Part shown: positions 54,290-63,630 of the stretch, piece after piece
Numbering within the stretch: the first letter of the stretch is position 1
Layout: each line of letters opens with the position of its first letter
Source: Methanosarcina baikalica
GTDB lineage: Archaea; Halobacteriota; Methanosarcinia; Methanosarcinales; Methanosarcinaceae
Assembly: GCF_031461075.1 (NCBI RefSeq)
Contig: NZ_JAVKPK010000004.1
Location: forward strand, 1-64,000
Direction of reading: 5' to 3'
Length of the DNA stretch: 64,000 nt
Made by a program: the position numbers and the translations under genes
The notes under the pieces: model-generated
Told to the model about the DNA's origin: nothing
Seen by the model: only the letters and a program-made list of their open reading frames with translations
The model's database searches: none

Positions 54290-54345
54290 TTGGAGGAAAG
54301 TATAAAATGATGTCCCTGGAAAATAAGCGGGGACAAATCCTCCAA
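54290..54345 (+). terminator. Nested hairpin after mtd
   Basis: TTGGAGGA (54290-54297) pairs with TCCTCCAA (54338-54345) and an inner GTCCC/GGGAC (54312-54316 and 54330-54334) forms a second stem. The sequence aacttctttt follows. It is more elaborate than the other terminators in the window and may also stabilise the mRNA. Confidence 0.55.
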
Positions 54346-54398
54346 TAACAACTTCTTTTCGATTAATCCTCTGAGTTTTGGGTTATTATTTATGAATT

Positions 54399-54830
54399 TT
54401 ACTTCTTTGCGTCCTCGACTTCTTCCATTACCGACATGTATTCCTGAAAAACGGAGGGGAGATCTATAGTAGCCAGCAGATCCACAATCCCAAGAGCTGC
54501 AAAAACTTTTCCGTCTTTTGAGCGAATGGGAGCAACAACCACATGTTTTCCTCTATATACACCTTCTGTGGGAACTTCATGGGCAATTTTGTTTGTTTTT
54601 AATACTTCTTCGAGTACAGGCCCTGTGTAGTCCCTGTCGAGGATTTTTCCTTTTTCCAGGCGAAGCCCTTTTCGCTTGAGACTGCGAATGGTCGTAGGAA
54701 GTCCAATGACCGAATGCACTGCGATTGCTATTGCCTCAAGGTCTTCGGGCCCTGAGTCTTCTGAGAGAGATAGGGAAATAATGTTTTCACCCCCGTAGAT
54801 TACTGGATACCGGATTGGATAAAAGGCCAA
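54399..54830 (-). CDS. DUF2111 family protein (start uncertain)
   Basis: Up to 143 residues. The domain EDLEAIAIAVHSVIGLPTTI, then RLEKGKILDRDYTGPVLEEV and HVVVAPIRSKDGKVFAALG, is typical of DUF2111, known from methanogens with no known function. The frame opens at TTG 54830, but GGGGGTGA lies near 54790 and is followed seven bases later by ATT 54779, which would give 126 residues starting at the domain. The case for ATT is weaker than in the exporter and beta-helix genes because nothing essential is lost either way. Confidence 0.7.
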   Translation of the reverse strand: MAFYPIRYPVIYGGENIISLSLSEDSGPEDLEAIAIAVHSVIGLPTTIRSLKRKGLRLEKGKILDRDYTGPVLEEVLKTNKIAHEVPTEGVYRGKHVVVAPIRSKDGKVFAALGIVDLLATIDLPSVFQEYMSVMEEVEDAKK

Positions 54831-54902
54831 AGCTGTTCATTTTTGAAAAGCTAGGTCCCACTTTCCAGCTATATGGAATATGTTTTTTCAAAGAATATAT
54901 AC

Positions 54903-55565
54903 TCACTCCCTAGTCTCAAGCGCTTTTATAAATGCCTGCTTGTGCAGTTCTCCAGACTCATGGATTCCACCAAGATCACCACGGGAAGCCCTGCAGGGGT
55001 AATGCTGGATCAACAGCCCAGCTCTAGGGGATGCGTCTTTTACTGACGTTCCGACGATTTCTTTTGCCATATGCCAGGTACTCCCACATGGAGCGCCTTT
55101 TATCACCTCGACGTCGGCAATTTTTCCGTCTTCTGTTTTTACTTTCAGAACAGGAGATCCAAAGATATCCGTAAATGGCTTGTTGAAGGCATTGGATTTA
55201 AGACTACAGCAGATCTCATCTACCTCGATGTCCATGCCTGAAACTTTTGAGATCTTTTGGAGTTCGGGAATCGAAGCTCTGGACGGCCCACCCGGAACAA
55301 TTAAGGAACGCACACCAGCCTCTGCCGCGAGCCTTGCAATTGAAGACGTAAGATCCGGATGCAAAGAATAAGTAATTATGATTTCGGCAGAAAAAACGCG
55401 TCTATCGAAATTAAGAGTTTCCAGGAATTCATCAGGCTCTTCAATGAACACAGGCACGAACTCAGGCAAGTCAGCAGTTACAACTGTAAAATCGCTATGT
55501 TCCCTGACAGTCTCAATCAGGCGGTGCCCGTATTTGCCTCGAGTAATAACTCCGATTACAGTCAT
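54903..55565 (-). CDS. DUF166 family protein
   Basis: A 220-residue protein of a methanogen-specific family once labelled as thymidylate synthase. Conserved: VIGVITRGKYGHRLIETVRE, LIVPGGPSRASIPELQKI, and cysteines in DEICCSLK, GAPCGSTWHM and HYPCRASRGDLGG that could bind metal or an Fe-S cluster. No flavin or folate motif is obvious. It is divergent from thymidylate kinase with 141 bases between them, which may be coincidence. Confidence 0.8.
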   Translation of the reverse strand: MTVIGVITRGKYGHRLIETVREHSDFTVVTADLPEFVPVFIEEPDEFLETLNFDRRVFSAEIIITYSLHPDLTSSIARLAAEAGVRSLIVPGGPSRASIPELQKISKVSGMDIEVDEICCSLKSNAFNKPFTDIFGSPVLKVKTEDGKIADVEVIKGAPCGSTWHMAKEIVGTSVKDASPRAGLLIQHYPCRASRGDLGGIHESGELHKQAFIKALETRE

Positions 55566-55715
55566 TACTCTAAGTTATTTTTAATATTGTATAAATAGAT
55601 GCTTATTTTATCTGGAACTCCTGCCCTGACTAGCCAGACATATGGAAGTCCCTATAGAGTATAAATACAGATAGTGCGTTTCAATAAAAACCTTTAAAGA
55701 AAAAAGATGGTCCTT

Positions 55716-56333
55716 ATGAAAGGCAAACTGATCACACTTGAAGGCATTGACGGTTCAGGGAAAAGCACGGTTGCAAAAAAGCTTCAGGAAAACCCCGAAA
55801 TTAAAGCCTTTGAACCTGTTTTTACCAGGGAACCAACAAGAGGCACTCTTACTGGAAATGCCGTGGAAAAAGCCATCCAGTCGGATACCGACCAGCTTGC
55901 CGAGCTTTTCCTTTTTACAGCTGACCATGCCGAACACCTGGCAAAGCTTGTAAAGCCTGCGCTTGAAAGTGGAAAAACAGTGATTTCTGACCGCTATTCC
56001 GACAGCCGATATGCTTACCAGGGCATAACCTTGAAAACCCGCCTGGAAAATTCGCTTGAATGGGTAAAGAATTTGCATAGAGGCTGGACTATTGTTCCGG
56101 ACCTGACTTTTCTGTTTGATATAAGGCCCGAAATCTCAGTTGAGCGCTGCGGGAGGCGAGGAGAGCAAAGCAAGTTCGAGAAAATAGAATTTTTACGAGG
56201 AGTCAGGGAGACTTTCCTCAGGCTTGCGGCAGAAGATCCTGAACGTTTTATTGTAATCGATGCTTCCCTTTCTCCTGAAAGCATAGAAAAGGAAGTTGCA
56301 GAAAAAATTCTGGAGTTCCTGAACAGGAACTGA
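55716..56333 (+). CDS. tmk: Thymidylate kinase
   Basis: A 205-residue kinase (dTMP to dTDP). P-loop EGIDGSGKST at residues 8-17; DR(Y/H) motif ISDRYSDSRYAYQG; the lid region RCGRRGEQSKFE. The start is ATG 55716 or the in-frame ATG 55707. The DRYSDSRYAYQG stretch is typical for Tmk, and the length is standard. Confidence 0.92.
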   Translation: MKGKLITLEGIDGSGKSTVAKKLQENPEIKAFEPVFTREPTRGTLTGNAVEKAIQSDTDQLAELFLFTADHAEHLAKLVKPALESGKTVISDRYSDSRYAYQGITLKTRLENSLEWVKNLHRGWTIVPDLTFLFDIRPEISVERCGRRGEQSKFEKIEFLRGVRETFLRLAAEDPERFIVIDASLSPESIEKEVAEKILEFLNRN

Positions 56334-56387
56334 CCAAACAGACAATTAAACCGGAAAAATTAAACTCGAAAAAAGAGAAATATCCCG

Positions 56388-56648
56388 TTAGAGCCCGTTA
56401 TCATCCGCGAATTTGATCAGGGCTTCCCCTAACATTCTGACATGTGTAGGGTTAAGGTTGAACCTTGATTTTTTTACTCCACCCCGTTCCTTTGCGAGCT
56501 CGACATATTCCTTTTCGAAACGGTCACTGTGAGCAAGGGAGATGGTCATGTACCAGCCTCCCCCCATTTTGATCTCCACATACCCGTCTCCGCTTCTCTC
56601 CTCAGTATTTTCCTCAACATTCTCTTCAGATATGTTTTCCTTTACCAT
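56388..56648 (-). CDS. Small conserved-looking protein (86 residues)
   Basis: An 86-residue protein from ATG 56648, supported by GAGG upstream; an in-frame ATG at 56732 adds an unrelated stretch. The first third is acidic (EENVEENTEERSGDG); the rest (YVEIKMGGGWYMTISLAHSD, then FNLNPTHVRMLGEALIKFAD) appears as a compact alpha/beta domain. No family is recognised. It lies just upstream of the HisA-like gene's end on the same strand, in a crowded region. Confidence 0.6.
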   Translation of the reverse strand: MVKENISEENVEENTEERSGDGYVEIKMGGGWYMTISLAHSDRFEKEYVELAKERGGVKKSRFNLNPTHVRMLGEALIKFADDNGL

Positions 56649-56768
56649 ACTGTAAACCTCACAATTCTTAGTGTTTAAAGTGAAATCTGCTGTTTGAATA
56701 TAAAGATATTCGATAGATTGTATACCAAACATATAAGGTAGGAGTAAAAATATTCCCGATATGCATGA

Positions 56769-57503
56769 TCACCTTTTGTTATACGCTTTAAGCCCTGAAT
56801 TCAGCACATCCGGAGAAACCATCCCTGAGTGAACTGCAGTTGCAACCAGGGCCCCTTTTATCCCTAGTCTATCGAGAGTAAAAAGGTCTTCCATATCCTT
56901 GACTCCTCCTGCAAGCAGCACACTGTGCCTGGAGTATTCAACCAGTTTGCAAAGGAATTCTGGATCAAAGCCTGAGGCAGTTCCAACCCTGTCAAGGTCA
57001 AGAAAAATAAGGTCTTTTAAGGGGAAATTATTTAGAACTTTTACGATTTCAAAAGGAGATTCAGGAATCTCAGGGTCCTCTTTCAGGACTTTTCCATGCT
57101 TCATATCAATGCTGACACTGATCCTTCCGGGATTTTCGAAAGCTGCGTCTTTGATTGCTGAAATTGTGCCGGTTTCTGTACCTATCACAGCAGTCCCTGC
57201 AATGGAAAGAGCTTTATTCACGCCTTCTGGAGATGAAATCCCGAAATCAAGCATCGTGTCTGCTCTTAAACTTACTTCCCGGATAATTTCGGCATTTGCT
57301 TCGAGAGGTTCTTTGCCCTGCAGCACATTAAGGTCGGCAATATAGACTTCCCTGGGCTGAAGGAGCTTGATTATGCTCACAGGGTCCGAACTACTACATA
57401 CAGCACTTGAATCTGAAACGTGAAGGTACTTTTCCCTGACACCGCCCTTTGCAAGAACTACGCTACGGTTAAATATATCCATCACAAAAACTACTCGGAA
57501 CAT
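56769..57503 (-). CDS. HisA-like TIM-barrel protein (COG1411)
   Basis: A 244-residue TIM barrel related to HisA/HisF. Starts with RVVFVMDIFNRSVVLAKGGV, where HisA has its catalytic Asp8 region, so ATG 57503 is preferred over 57482. Phosphate-binding loops: DFGISSPEGVNKAL, LLAGGVKDMEDL and GALVATAVHSG. It is not standard HisA: methanogens have a separate hisA. The gene is divergent from mfnB with a gap of about 110 bases, so it may act in methanofuran synthesis or a related pathway; this is inference. Confidence 0.78.
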   Translation of the reverse strand: MFRVVFVMDIFNRSVVLAKGGVREKYLHVSDSSAVCSSSDPVSIIKLLQPREVYIADLNVLQGKEPLEANAEIIREVSLRADTMLDFGISSPEGVNKALSIAGTAVIGTETGTISAIKDAAFENPGRISVSIDMKHGKVLKEDPEIPESPFEIVKVLNNFPLKDLIFLDLDRVGTASGFDPEFLCKLVEYSRHSVLLAGGVKDMEDLFTLDRLGIKGALVATAVHSGMVSPDVLNSGLKAYNKR

Positions 57504-57614
57504 ACTTATTACATAGTTGCATCATCCTATAAAAAATATAAAATAATGTTTATTGTATAAAAACAATAATATTCATCATAGGATTCAAATTCCATATTTA
57601 GTTAGAGGATTTTT

Positions 57615-58319
57615 ATGAAACTGCTTGTAAGTCCAATCAATAGAGAGGAAGCAATTATTGCTTCCAGAGGCGGCGCAGACATTGTGGATGTCAAAAACCC
57701 GAAAGAAGGTTCCCTTGGTGCGAATTTCCCGTGGATAATAAGGGAAATAAAAGAGGCTGTAGATGGCAGACAGCCGATAAGCGCAACCATAGGAGATTTT
57801 AATTACAAACCAGGAACTGCTTCCCTTGCAGCATTTGGGGCAGCAGTTGCAGGAGCGGATTACATTAAGGTGGGCCTTTACGATATTCAGACTGAAGCCC
57901 AGGCCCTTGAGCTTCTCACAAAAATAACACGAGCTGTAAAAGATTACGACTCAACAAAAAAAGTAGTTGCCTCAGGATATTCGGACTACAAACGTATCAA
58001 TTCAATTCCCCCGTTATTGCTTCCATCAATTGCCGCAGAGGCTGGGGCAGATGTAGTGATGGTTGATACAGCAATCAAGGATGGAAAATCTACCTTCGAG
58101 TTCATGGATGAGAATGAACTTAAAAAATTCACTGACCTTGCCCATGAATACGGACTTGAAAACGCGATTGCCGGTTCCCTGAAATTTGAGGATCTTCCGG
58201 TACTTGAAAGGATAGGGCCAGACATTATTGGTGTCCGGGGCATGGTCTGCGGAGGGGACAGAAGAACTGCGATCCGGCAGGAACTGGTAGAAAAGCTCGT
58301 AGCTGAGTGCCAGGCCTGA
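57615..58319 (+). CDS. mfnB: (5-formylfuran-3-yl)methyl phosphate synthase
   Basis: A 234-residue TIM-barrel enzyme that condenses two glyceraldehyde 3-phosphate into the furan precursor of methanofuran. The Schiff-base lysine, Lys27, is in ADIVDVKNPKEGSLGA, and Asp25 is two residues before it, as reported for the Methanocaldococcus enzyme. Further motifs: GDFNYKPGTASLAA, AGADYIKVGLYD and GVRGMVCGGDRR. ATG 57615 follows GAGG. The methanofuran made is the first C1 carrier of methanogenesis. Confidence 0.93.
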   Translation: MKLLVSPINREEAIIASRGGADIVDVKNPKEGSLGANFPWIIREIKEAVDGRQPISATIGDFNYKPGTASLAAFGAAVAGADYIKVGLYDIQTEAQALELLTKITRAVKDYDSTKKVVASGYSDYKRINSIPPLLLPSIAAEAGADVVMVDTAIKDGKSTFEFMDENELKKFTDLAHEYGLENAIAGSLKFEDLPVLERIGPDIIGVRGMVCGGDRRTAIRQELVEKLVAECQA

Positions 58320-58421
58320 AAAACTCTGCTTATTCAATGTAAAAATGGAAGTTTATGCCGGCAGGTCTTTCAGGCAAGCCGGCCACAAAATAAATATAAA
58401 CAAATAACTATTTTTAGTCTG

Positions 58422-58955
58422 ATGTTTATTTTTGGACATATAGGGATTACTCTGGGAATATTCTATTTGCTGAACACTTTATTTTCAAAAAATAGCTTCC
58501 TGGCAACTGTCCCATACATTGTATTTGGGTCACTCCTACCAGACATTATAGATAAACCTCTTGGCAGAATAATCCTTGCTGAAACCATAGGGAGCGGACG
58601 AATCTTTGCCCATACTCTATTGTTCGGGGCTCTGCTTGGTCTAGTAGGTTACTATCTCTACCATAAGGGGCAAGATAAACTTCTGATTGTTGCAGGAGCA
58701 TCTTTTTGTCATCTGCTTGAAGATCAAATGTGGAATACTCCTAACATATTTTTATGGCCACTTTTAGGCTGGGAATTCCCGAGAGATACGATTTCCGGGA
58801 ACTTTATCGAGTATCTGATGATAATTTTCAATAGATCATATGACTCTGCATTTAAAGTAACTTTTACCTCAGAAATAATAGGATTGCTTATAATTGTCCT
58901 TCTTACTGGCAAATATATTCAATTGAAAATGAAAGAAAATTCTGTAGTAAAATAA
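58422..58955 (+). CDS. Membrane-bound hydrolase-like protein (YdjM/DUF457-like)
   Basis: A 177-residue protein with about four helices. Histidine and aspartate residues sit at membrane edges as in the YdjM/DUF457 family: GHIGITLG at the start, SLLPDIIDKP, FAHTLLFGALLG and CHLLEDQMWN. These could bind a metal, and membrane-bound phosphatase activity has been suggested for related proteins. A long amphipathic C-terminus follows. It stands alone between mfnB and the large membrane protein. Confidence 0.65.
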   Translation: MFIFGHIGITLGIFYLLNTLFSKNSFLATVPYIVFGSLLPDIIDKPLGRIILAETIGSGRIFAHTLLFGALLGLVGYYLYHKGQDKLLIVAGASFCHLLEDQMWNTPNIFLWPLLGWEFPRDTISGNFIEYLMIIFNRSYDSAFKVTFTSEIIGLLIIVLLTGKYIQLKMKENSVVK

Positions 58956-59046
58956 ATAAAGAGAAAAAGAGAGGAAATTTACTTTAAGGCGTGAAGGCAC
59001 CTTCCTCAGAACCGGAGCTATCAGGCAAATGTCTGGGGGGAGCAGT

Positions 59047-60828
59047 TCATGGTTTGTGTTTATAAATCTCTATATTAAGAGAGTCGTAGATCTTGTGCAC
59101 AAGGTAATCATTCTGAGCTCTTGAGATGTTTCCGATAGAAACTGGCGCGTCATCGGATTTTTGTTTATTCAGGCTCAAAGCCTCCGAAAAGGTGGTTACC
59201 ACTAGATAGAAAGGTTCGTTTTCCACTTTATCTAAAGGTATGATCCCTTCATAATCACTTTTATAGGCATAAATAGGTCTTGCAGAGACCTCAGCAAATT
59301 CAGCAGACCGGCTAAGATTGCCGCTAAAAGTTCCTGGCAGGGTGTTGCTTCTTTCCTCACTTCCAGAGGACATATATGGATAAGTTTCTTTTACTCCGCA
59401 TAACCACTGAATCCCTTCTACCTCGTTTTGTGAGACTACTTCAGAAATTCCACCGGTATATGGAGAACTGAAGCAGGTAAAGAATCCCAGGGTCCAGAGA
59501 AGGCAAAGGACCAGTACTGCGGAGCCAAGACCCAGGGTATATCCTTTTCTCAGGAAAATAACATAGAGGGAATACCCCAGCAGAGGGATCTGGGCAAAAA
59601 TAATGAAACTAAGATTTGCAAACCTATCTGGAGGGTAAGGAAGAAAGGGATTTAAAAGGAAGGCAAGCTCCAGGAAAAAGGTTGCGATATAAAGGATCAA
59701 AAAGCGGGGATACCTGCGGACAAAATGGTGGCAAAATCTTTTACGGTTCTGCCATACGATTACTGAGTTGATCAGAATAAAAATTAATGGAATATAGTAC
59801 TTGCCGTAATAGAGATTTAAAAGATGCACGAACTCGAAAAAGCCATTTTCCGTTCCTGGCACCCTGGAAAAGGCTGTAGACATTAACGTCTCGGTGCGCA
59901 AGACAAGAGTCGAAAGGAAGACATCAAGAAACTGGGGAGCGTATTTTGCATAGAACAGGAAACCTCCCGAGGCAAAAGACAGAAAGATAAATATAGGGAC
60001 TTTCCTTCCCCGGGAAGAGCCGGAAAGAAAATTAAGACTCCGAATTTTACGGAGAAATCCGAACTTCAATATTGTGCTCGAAAAGATGAGGGACAGGGAA
60101 AAACAAGCCAAGTATGCAAAAATGAAAGGATGGGCTAACGGAACCAAAGGCAACATGAAAAGAAGGCAAACGCCCATTGCCCTATTTTTATCAGAAAGCG
60201 CGCTTCTCAGCACAAAAAGATAGAGAGGCACCAGACAGAAGCACAGGTAGTAAGGAGCTGCTGAGGCCTGGAAATGCCCGAAATAAGGAATAAGCGAAGA
60301 GAGAAAAGCTACTGAGACCAGTTTTTCCCTGCTCATAAAAATTCGGTAAAACAGGAACATTCCGGTAATAAACATGATTGAAAAAAAAACTGGCAAAAAA
60401 TAGGAAAGTACCCAGGTTTCAAGGCCTGAAATCAAAGACATGGCTGAAACAAGCAGAGGACCCGTAGGAGAAAGACTGGAAAAACCTGCAGAATCAGAAA
60501 GTGCACTCTGTCCTGCAAGCCCGATATATGAAAATTCTTTACCCCTGCCGACTGAAACATAGCCAAGGATATAAGGGATGATCAGTACCGTAATGTGAAC
60601 AAGCAGCAGTATAAGAACTGCACTTATTTTTCTGTATGCAAGGAGCAGAACGCAGGCTGAAAGGTAACAAAGTAGCAGGGTCAGATAAAAGTGAAAAGGA
60701 AGCTGCTCATAGATGTTGCTTGTATACCCTTCTGACGGGATCCCCCTAAGAATAAAGAGACTGTAAACCAGTAGTAAGAGAGAAATCGAGGTTATAAGAT
60801 TTAATATGTTATTGGTGATTTTAGACAA
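59047..60828 (-). CDS. Large multi-pass membrane protein, possibly GT-C glycosyltransferase-like
   Basis: A 593-residue protein with about 12 membrane helices over the first 450 residues, then a soluble C-terminal domain of about 130 residues (from CFSSPYTGGISEVVSQNEVE). Helix-rich, Phe/Leu-rich composition and the external soluble end resemble GT-C enzymes that use lipid-linked sugars, but the DxD/ExD loop is not convincing. It lies next to a polysaccharide deacetylase and surface proteins, so a role in cell-surface glycan synthesis is plausible. Assignment is uncertain. Confidence 0.55.
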   Translation of the reverse strand: MSKITNNILNLITSISLLLLVYSLFILRGIPSEGYTSNIYEQLPFHFYLTLLLCYLSACVLLLAYRKISAVLILLLVHITVLIIPYILGYVSVGRGKEFSYIGLAGQSALSDSAGFSSLSPTGPLLVSAMSLISGLETWVLSYFLPVFFSIMFITGMFLFYRIFMSREKLVSVAFLSSLIPYFGHFQASAAPYYLCFCLVPLYLFVLRSALSDKNRAMGVCLLFMLPLVPLAHPFIFAYLACFSLSLIFSSTILKFGFLRKIRSLNFLSGSSRGRKVPIFIFLSFASGGFLFYAKYAPQFLDVFLSTLVLRTETLMSTAFSRVPGTENGFFEFVHLLNLYYGKYYIPLIFILINSVIVWQNRKRFCHHFVRRYPRFLILYIATFFLELAFLLNPFLPYPPDRFANLSFIIFAQIPLLGYSLYVIFLRKGYTLGLGSAVLVLCLLWTLGFFTCFSSPYTGGISEVVSQNEVEGIQWLCGVKETYPYMSSGSEERSNTLPGTFSGNLSRSAEFAEVSARPIYAYKSDYEGIIPLDKVENEPFYLVVTTFSEALSLNKQKSDDAPVSIGNISRAQNDYLVHKIYDSLNIEIYKHKP

Positions 60829-61627
60829 TGTGTCCCCATCCTTTTAGAAAGTTACAGAGTCCAGTTTCCGCACCTAGGTATGAACCATCCCAGAAACAGT
60901 GGTTTCACTCCTATAGGGTTTTGCTTTAACAGGCAACATACAGGCCCAAAAACTTTCGTTCTCAAGATGTTTATAGTTCGTTATTCGTTTCTCCTCGTTC
61001 TCATTTTTTCCTATATCCATTCGGCCCAACCAATAATTAATGGTTGTGCCCGAAATGCAGATTGATATACCTGCCTCAACCTAATTAATGTTTTCATGGA
61101 TTAAAAATTTCCAACAATTAAAGGCTTTCGGGCATTATGCTTCACTCCACTATTTTTACTGAAATAATTCCCGCATAAAGTTATATTTTCCTTGAATGGA
61201 TTTTGCTGCTATTGGAGTTATATTCCATCTTAATTTCCTGGAGTGAAGATTGAGCTATCCAGTTAGTTTCCGATTCCTGCCTCTAAGGGGTGATCCCTGG
61301 ATATTTCTCCAAGAAAAAGCATTATTATGATCAGAATAATGAAGTGCTTTTCTCTGAAGGCAGGACTCAGGGCAACCATCTGGATCATAGATCGCATTCC
61401 GAAGACGGGAAGATTCAATCCTTGATCGACTAGATTAAGGCTAATTTACGATGATGAGTTTTCTAGTAAATTAGAAGCAGACAGCTCATTCATATATGCA
61501 ATATAAAGTAACTCTCCTCAACCACTATTAGATGGCTTTTTAAGCAGGTCGGGCAATGGGTCCAATAGGCGCACTTGTCATTATTTGCCGGTTCCGATTA
61601 TAAAATTTTGAATAATATTCTCAAGTA
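60829..61627. other. Non-coding region between two minus-strand surface genes
   Basis: About 800 bases with no supportable gene. An imperfect inverted repeat, aaagcattatta...taatgaagtgcttt, spans about 61316-61351. The 61040-61420 stretch is richer in GC than typical gaps here and may be a decayed gene, but no frame gives recognisable protein. Confidence 0.4.
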
Positions 61628-62524
61628 TTATATTCCTGAGTAATCCCTCAAGCATATTTTTTTAACCTCATTCAGATTTTTCAGAATGTGACGGATTCTA
61701 TTTTCTACAAGCTTTCCTTTTATGCACCAGTAAAAGGGTCTGTTTTTCCCTATTGAAGGAAATCTGGTACATGAAATATCAAGCGGATGGAAATAGAATA
61801 TCGTATGTCCTCTTTTCAGGCTCTGGATCAGCCCATTTAAGACTAAAGGAGCTCCCAAAAAGCGTAGGATTGGGCCTCCAGATGCCGGAATTTTCAATCC
61901 GTTTTGATAATAGGCCCAGGGAAACTCAATAAAGTTTCTATCATTGCCTGCTTCAAGCCTACTTTTTGCAGGATAGTAGGGAAAAGATGAAACTTTATTT
62001 AGGGGCGAATCAGTTTTATTATAAAGAGAATTTACGGATACTGATGAATCATATTTGAACCCGATCTGTTCCAGTAAATCCACCATCCAGCCGCCTATCA
62101 GGGCATTTGGTGCCCTATACCCTACCACTTTCTCCCCGCTAATTTTTTCCAGGATCCTTTTTGCAAGCAATGTCATCTGCTCAAATTCCTGATTACTCAC
62201 TAATCGAGTCTTCGTCTCAGGATCGATTTTGCAGGCGTGATGCAGCCCATGGCAAGCAAGCTCATGCCCCCTTTCCACGATTGACTCGACAAGCCCAGGA
62301 TAGTGCTCTACAGTGTCCGCAACTACAAAGAAAGTAGCAGTCACGTTGAACTCATCAAGAATATCCAGTACCCTGTTTGTAGGCTCAGTCAGGAAATCGT
62401 ACCTACCGTGCCATTTTTCAAAGAACTCATTTACATTCTTGTAAACAGCATAAGGAGAGCTACAGACAGACGGAATGTGATACCAATCCTCAAGATCCAC
62501 TGTAACCGAAAAACTTTCTTTCAT
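61628..62524 (-). CDS. Polysaccharide deacetylase (NodB domain, DUF3473-type)
   Basis: A 298-residue enzyme from ATG 62524, preceded by GGGGGATC; the frame continues upstream to 62710 without a binding site. NodB motifs: TVDLEDWYHIPS (catalytic Asp region), HGLHHACKIDPETK (metal His-x-x-x-His pattern) and GYRAPNALIGG. The later region with YFHPLDI is a DUF3473 feature, as in deacetylases of exopolysaccharide or exosortase systems. It likely removes acetyl groups from surface amino-sugar polymers. No signal peptide, so it would act in the cytoplasm. Confidence 0.83.
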   Translation of the reverse strand: MKESFSVTVDLEDWYHIPSVCSSPYAVYKNVNEFFEKWHGRYDFLTEPTNRVLDILDEFNVTATFFVVADTVEHYPGLVESIVERGHELACHGLHHACKIDPETKTRLVSNQEFEQMTLLAKRILEKISGEKVVGYRAPNALIGGWMVDLLEQIGFKYDSSVSVNSLYNKTDSPLNKVSSFPYYPAKSRLEAGNDRNFIEFPWAYYQNGLKIPASGGPILRFLGAPLVLNGLIQSLKRGHTIFYFHPLDISCTRFPSIGKNRPFYWCIKGKLVENRIRHILKNLNEVKKICLRDYSGI

Positions 62525-63215
62525 AAGATCCCCCGCGCTACCAAACGCACTCATAAACATGTAATAAATCCTTGAGTTATACTGAAAGTTATATGGGAAT
62601 GAAAACAATGCAAAATCACACTTCGTAAAAAAATTACTAAGTAGTTGAAGAGCATAAGAGTATAAAAAATTTTTGAGTATTTCAGTTAAAATAAAAAAAG
62701 TGTGATACATCAGCAGAAATAGTTTATCATTAACAGTGAGAATTCAATTGATAATAGATAGACATGTATAGATATAAATACCGTGGAGCCCTAGCATAAC
62801 GTCCATCTGGACTATATAAAGGAAATTCCAGGATCAAAGGAGAGAAACCAAGCATTGCCTGAACGGCTGATCTCAAAATCTAAAGCAGTTACTCAAAAGA
62901 GCTTTTAAAAATGTAAAATTAATCGAAAGTCATTGAGTTTTCCCATAGTACTCAGACGAATACTATGATAATAAATCATATGAGATATTATAGAAACATC
63001 TTAATAGAAATGTGTAATAGATATATAGGAAAGATAATATTATTTACTTATTTTGCCTCCCTGCTGATCCCTTCCATTAAAACAAGGGGCATTGATCGGG
63101 AAGATAACGTCCTGTGGCCAGTAACTTTGAAAAATATCTGAGGAAAAGGAGACGTTACTTTATAAAATTTTGATTTCATTTAAAATTCCTATAAGGTCCA
63201 ATCCAAAGTGATGCA
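62525..63215. other. Non-coding region upstream of the surface-protein remnant
   Basis: No gene is supported in about 690 bases. It is AT-rich, with a GC-richer patch at 63060-63125. The promoter of the deacetylase should be within the first 200 bases. No repeats stand out. Confidence 0.4.
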
Positions 63216-63344
63216 ATGACAATACGAAAGCTAGGAACCCTATTTTTGGTTGAATCCCTTATTTTGACAACCGCAGTGGCTGCTTTAGACGGCCAAGGTG
63301 CACTAATTGTATATGTTGCCGGAGATGGAAGCAGAGACTTCTAA
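63216..63344 (+). pseudogene. Truncated 5' end of a secreted beta-helix protein
   Basis: ATG 63216 starts a 42-codon frame: a signal peptide (TLFLVESLILTTAVAAL) followed by ALIVYVAGDGSRDF and a stop. The downstream gene at 63631 has the matching piece TVYIAADGRGNLNCDGSDD after its signal peptide. The remnant breaks off where the conserved repeat would continue, so it is probably the decayed 5' end of a paralog. The 286 bases after it hold no clear coding sequence. Confidence 0.6.
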
Positions 63345-63630
63345 AAAGATACAATGGACTCCGACAGTCATAACTTTTTTAACGACACTCAACTCAATTA
63401 AAGAAATTTTAATCACAGAAACTTTTTGTACACTGCCGAATCAATGGATATCTTCTTTGTGTTTTGCAGACACTTTAAAAAAGGGAAATGAGTAAAAGAT
63501 TACTCAGCAAGGCAACAGTGAAATCGACTAAATTAAAAAAATGCTAATATATCCCAAAATCCAACTGACAAACTCCCTGCAGATAATTTTCACGCCTGGA
63601 GATTTAGAACTAAAAGTAAAGGGATAAAAA

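Noticed and set aside
58357..58383. Terminator hairpin after mfnB (GCCGGC twice)
   Set aside because: GCCGGC is its own reverse complement and no T tract follows, so the hairpin is not well supported.
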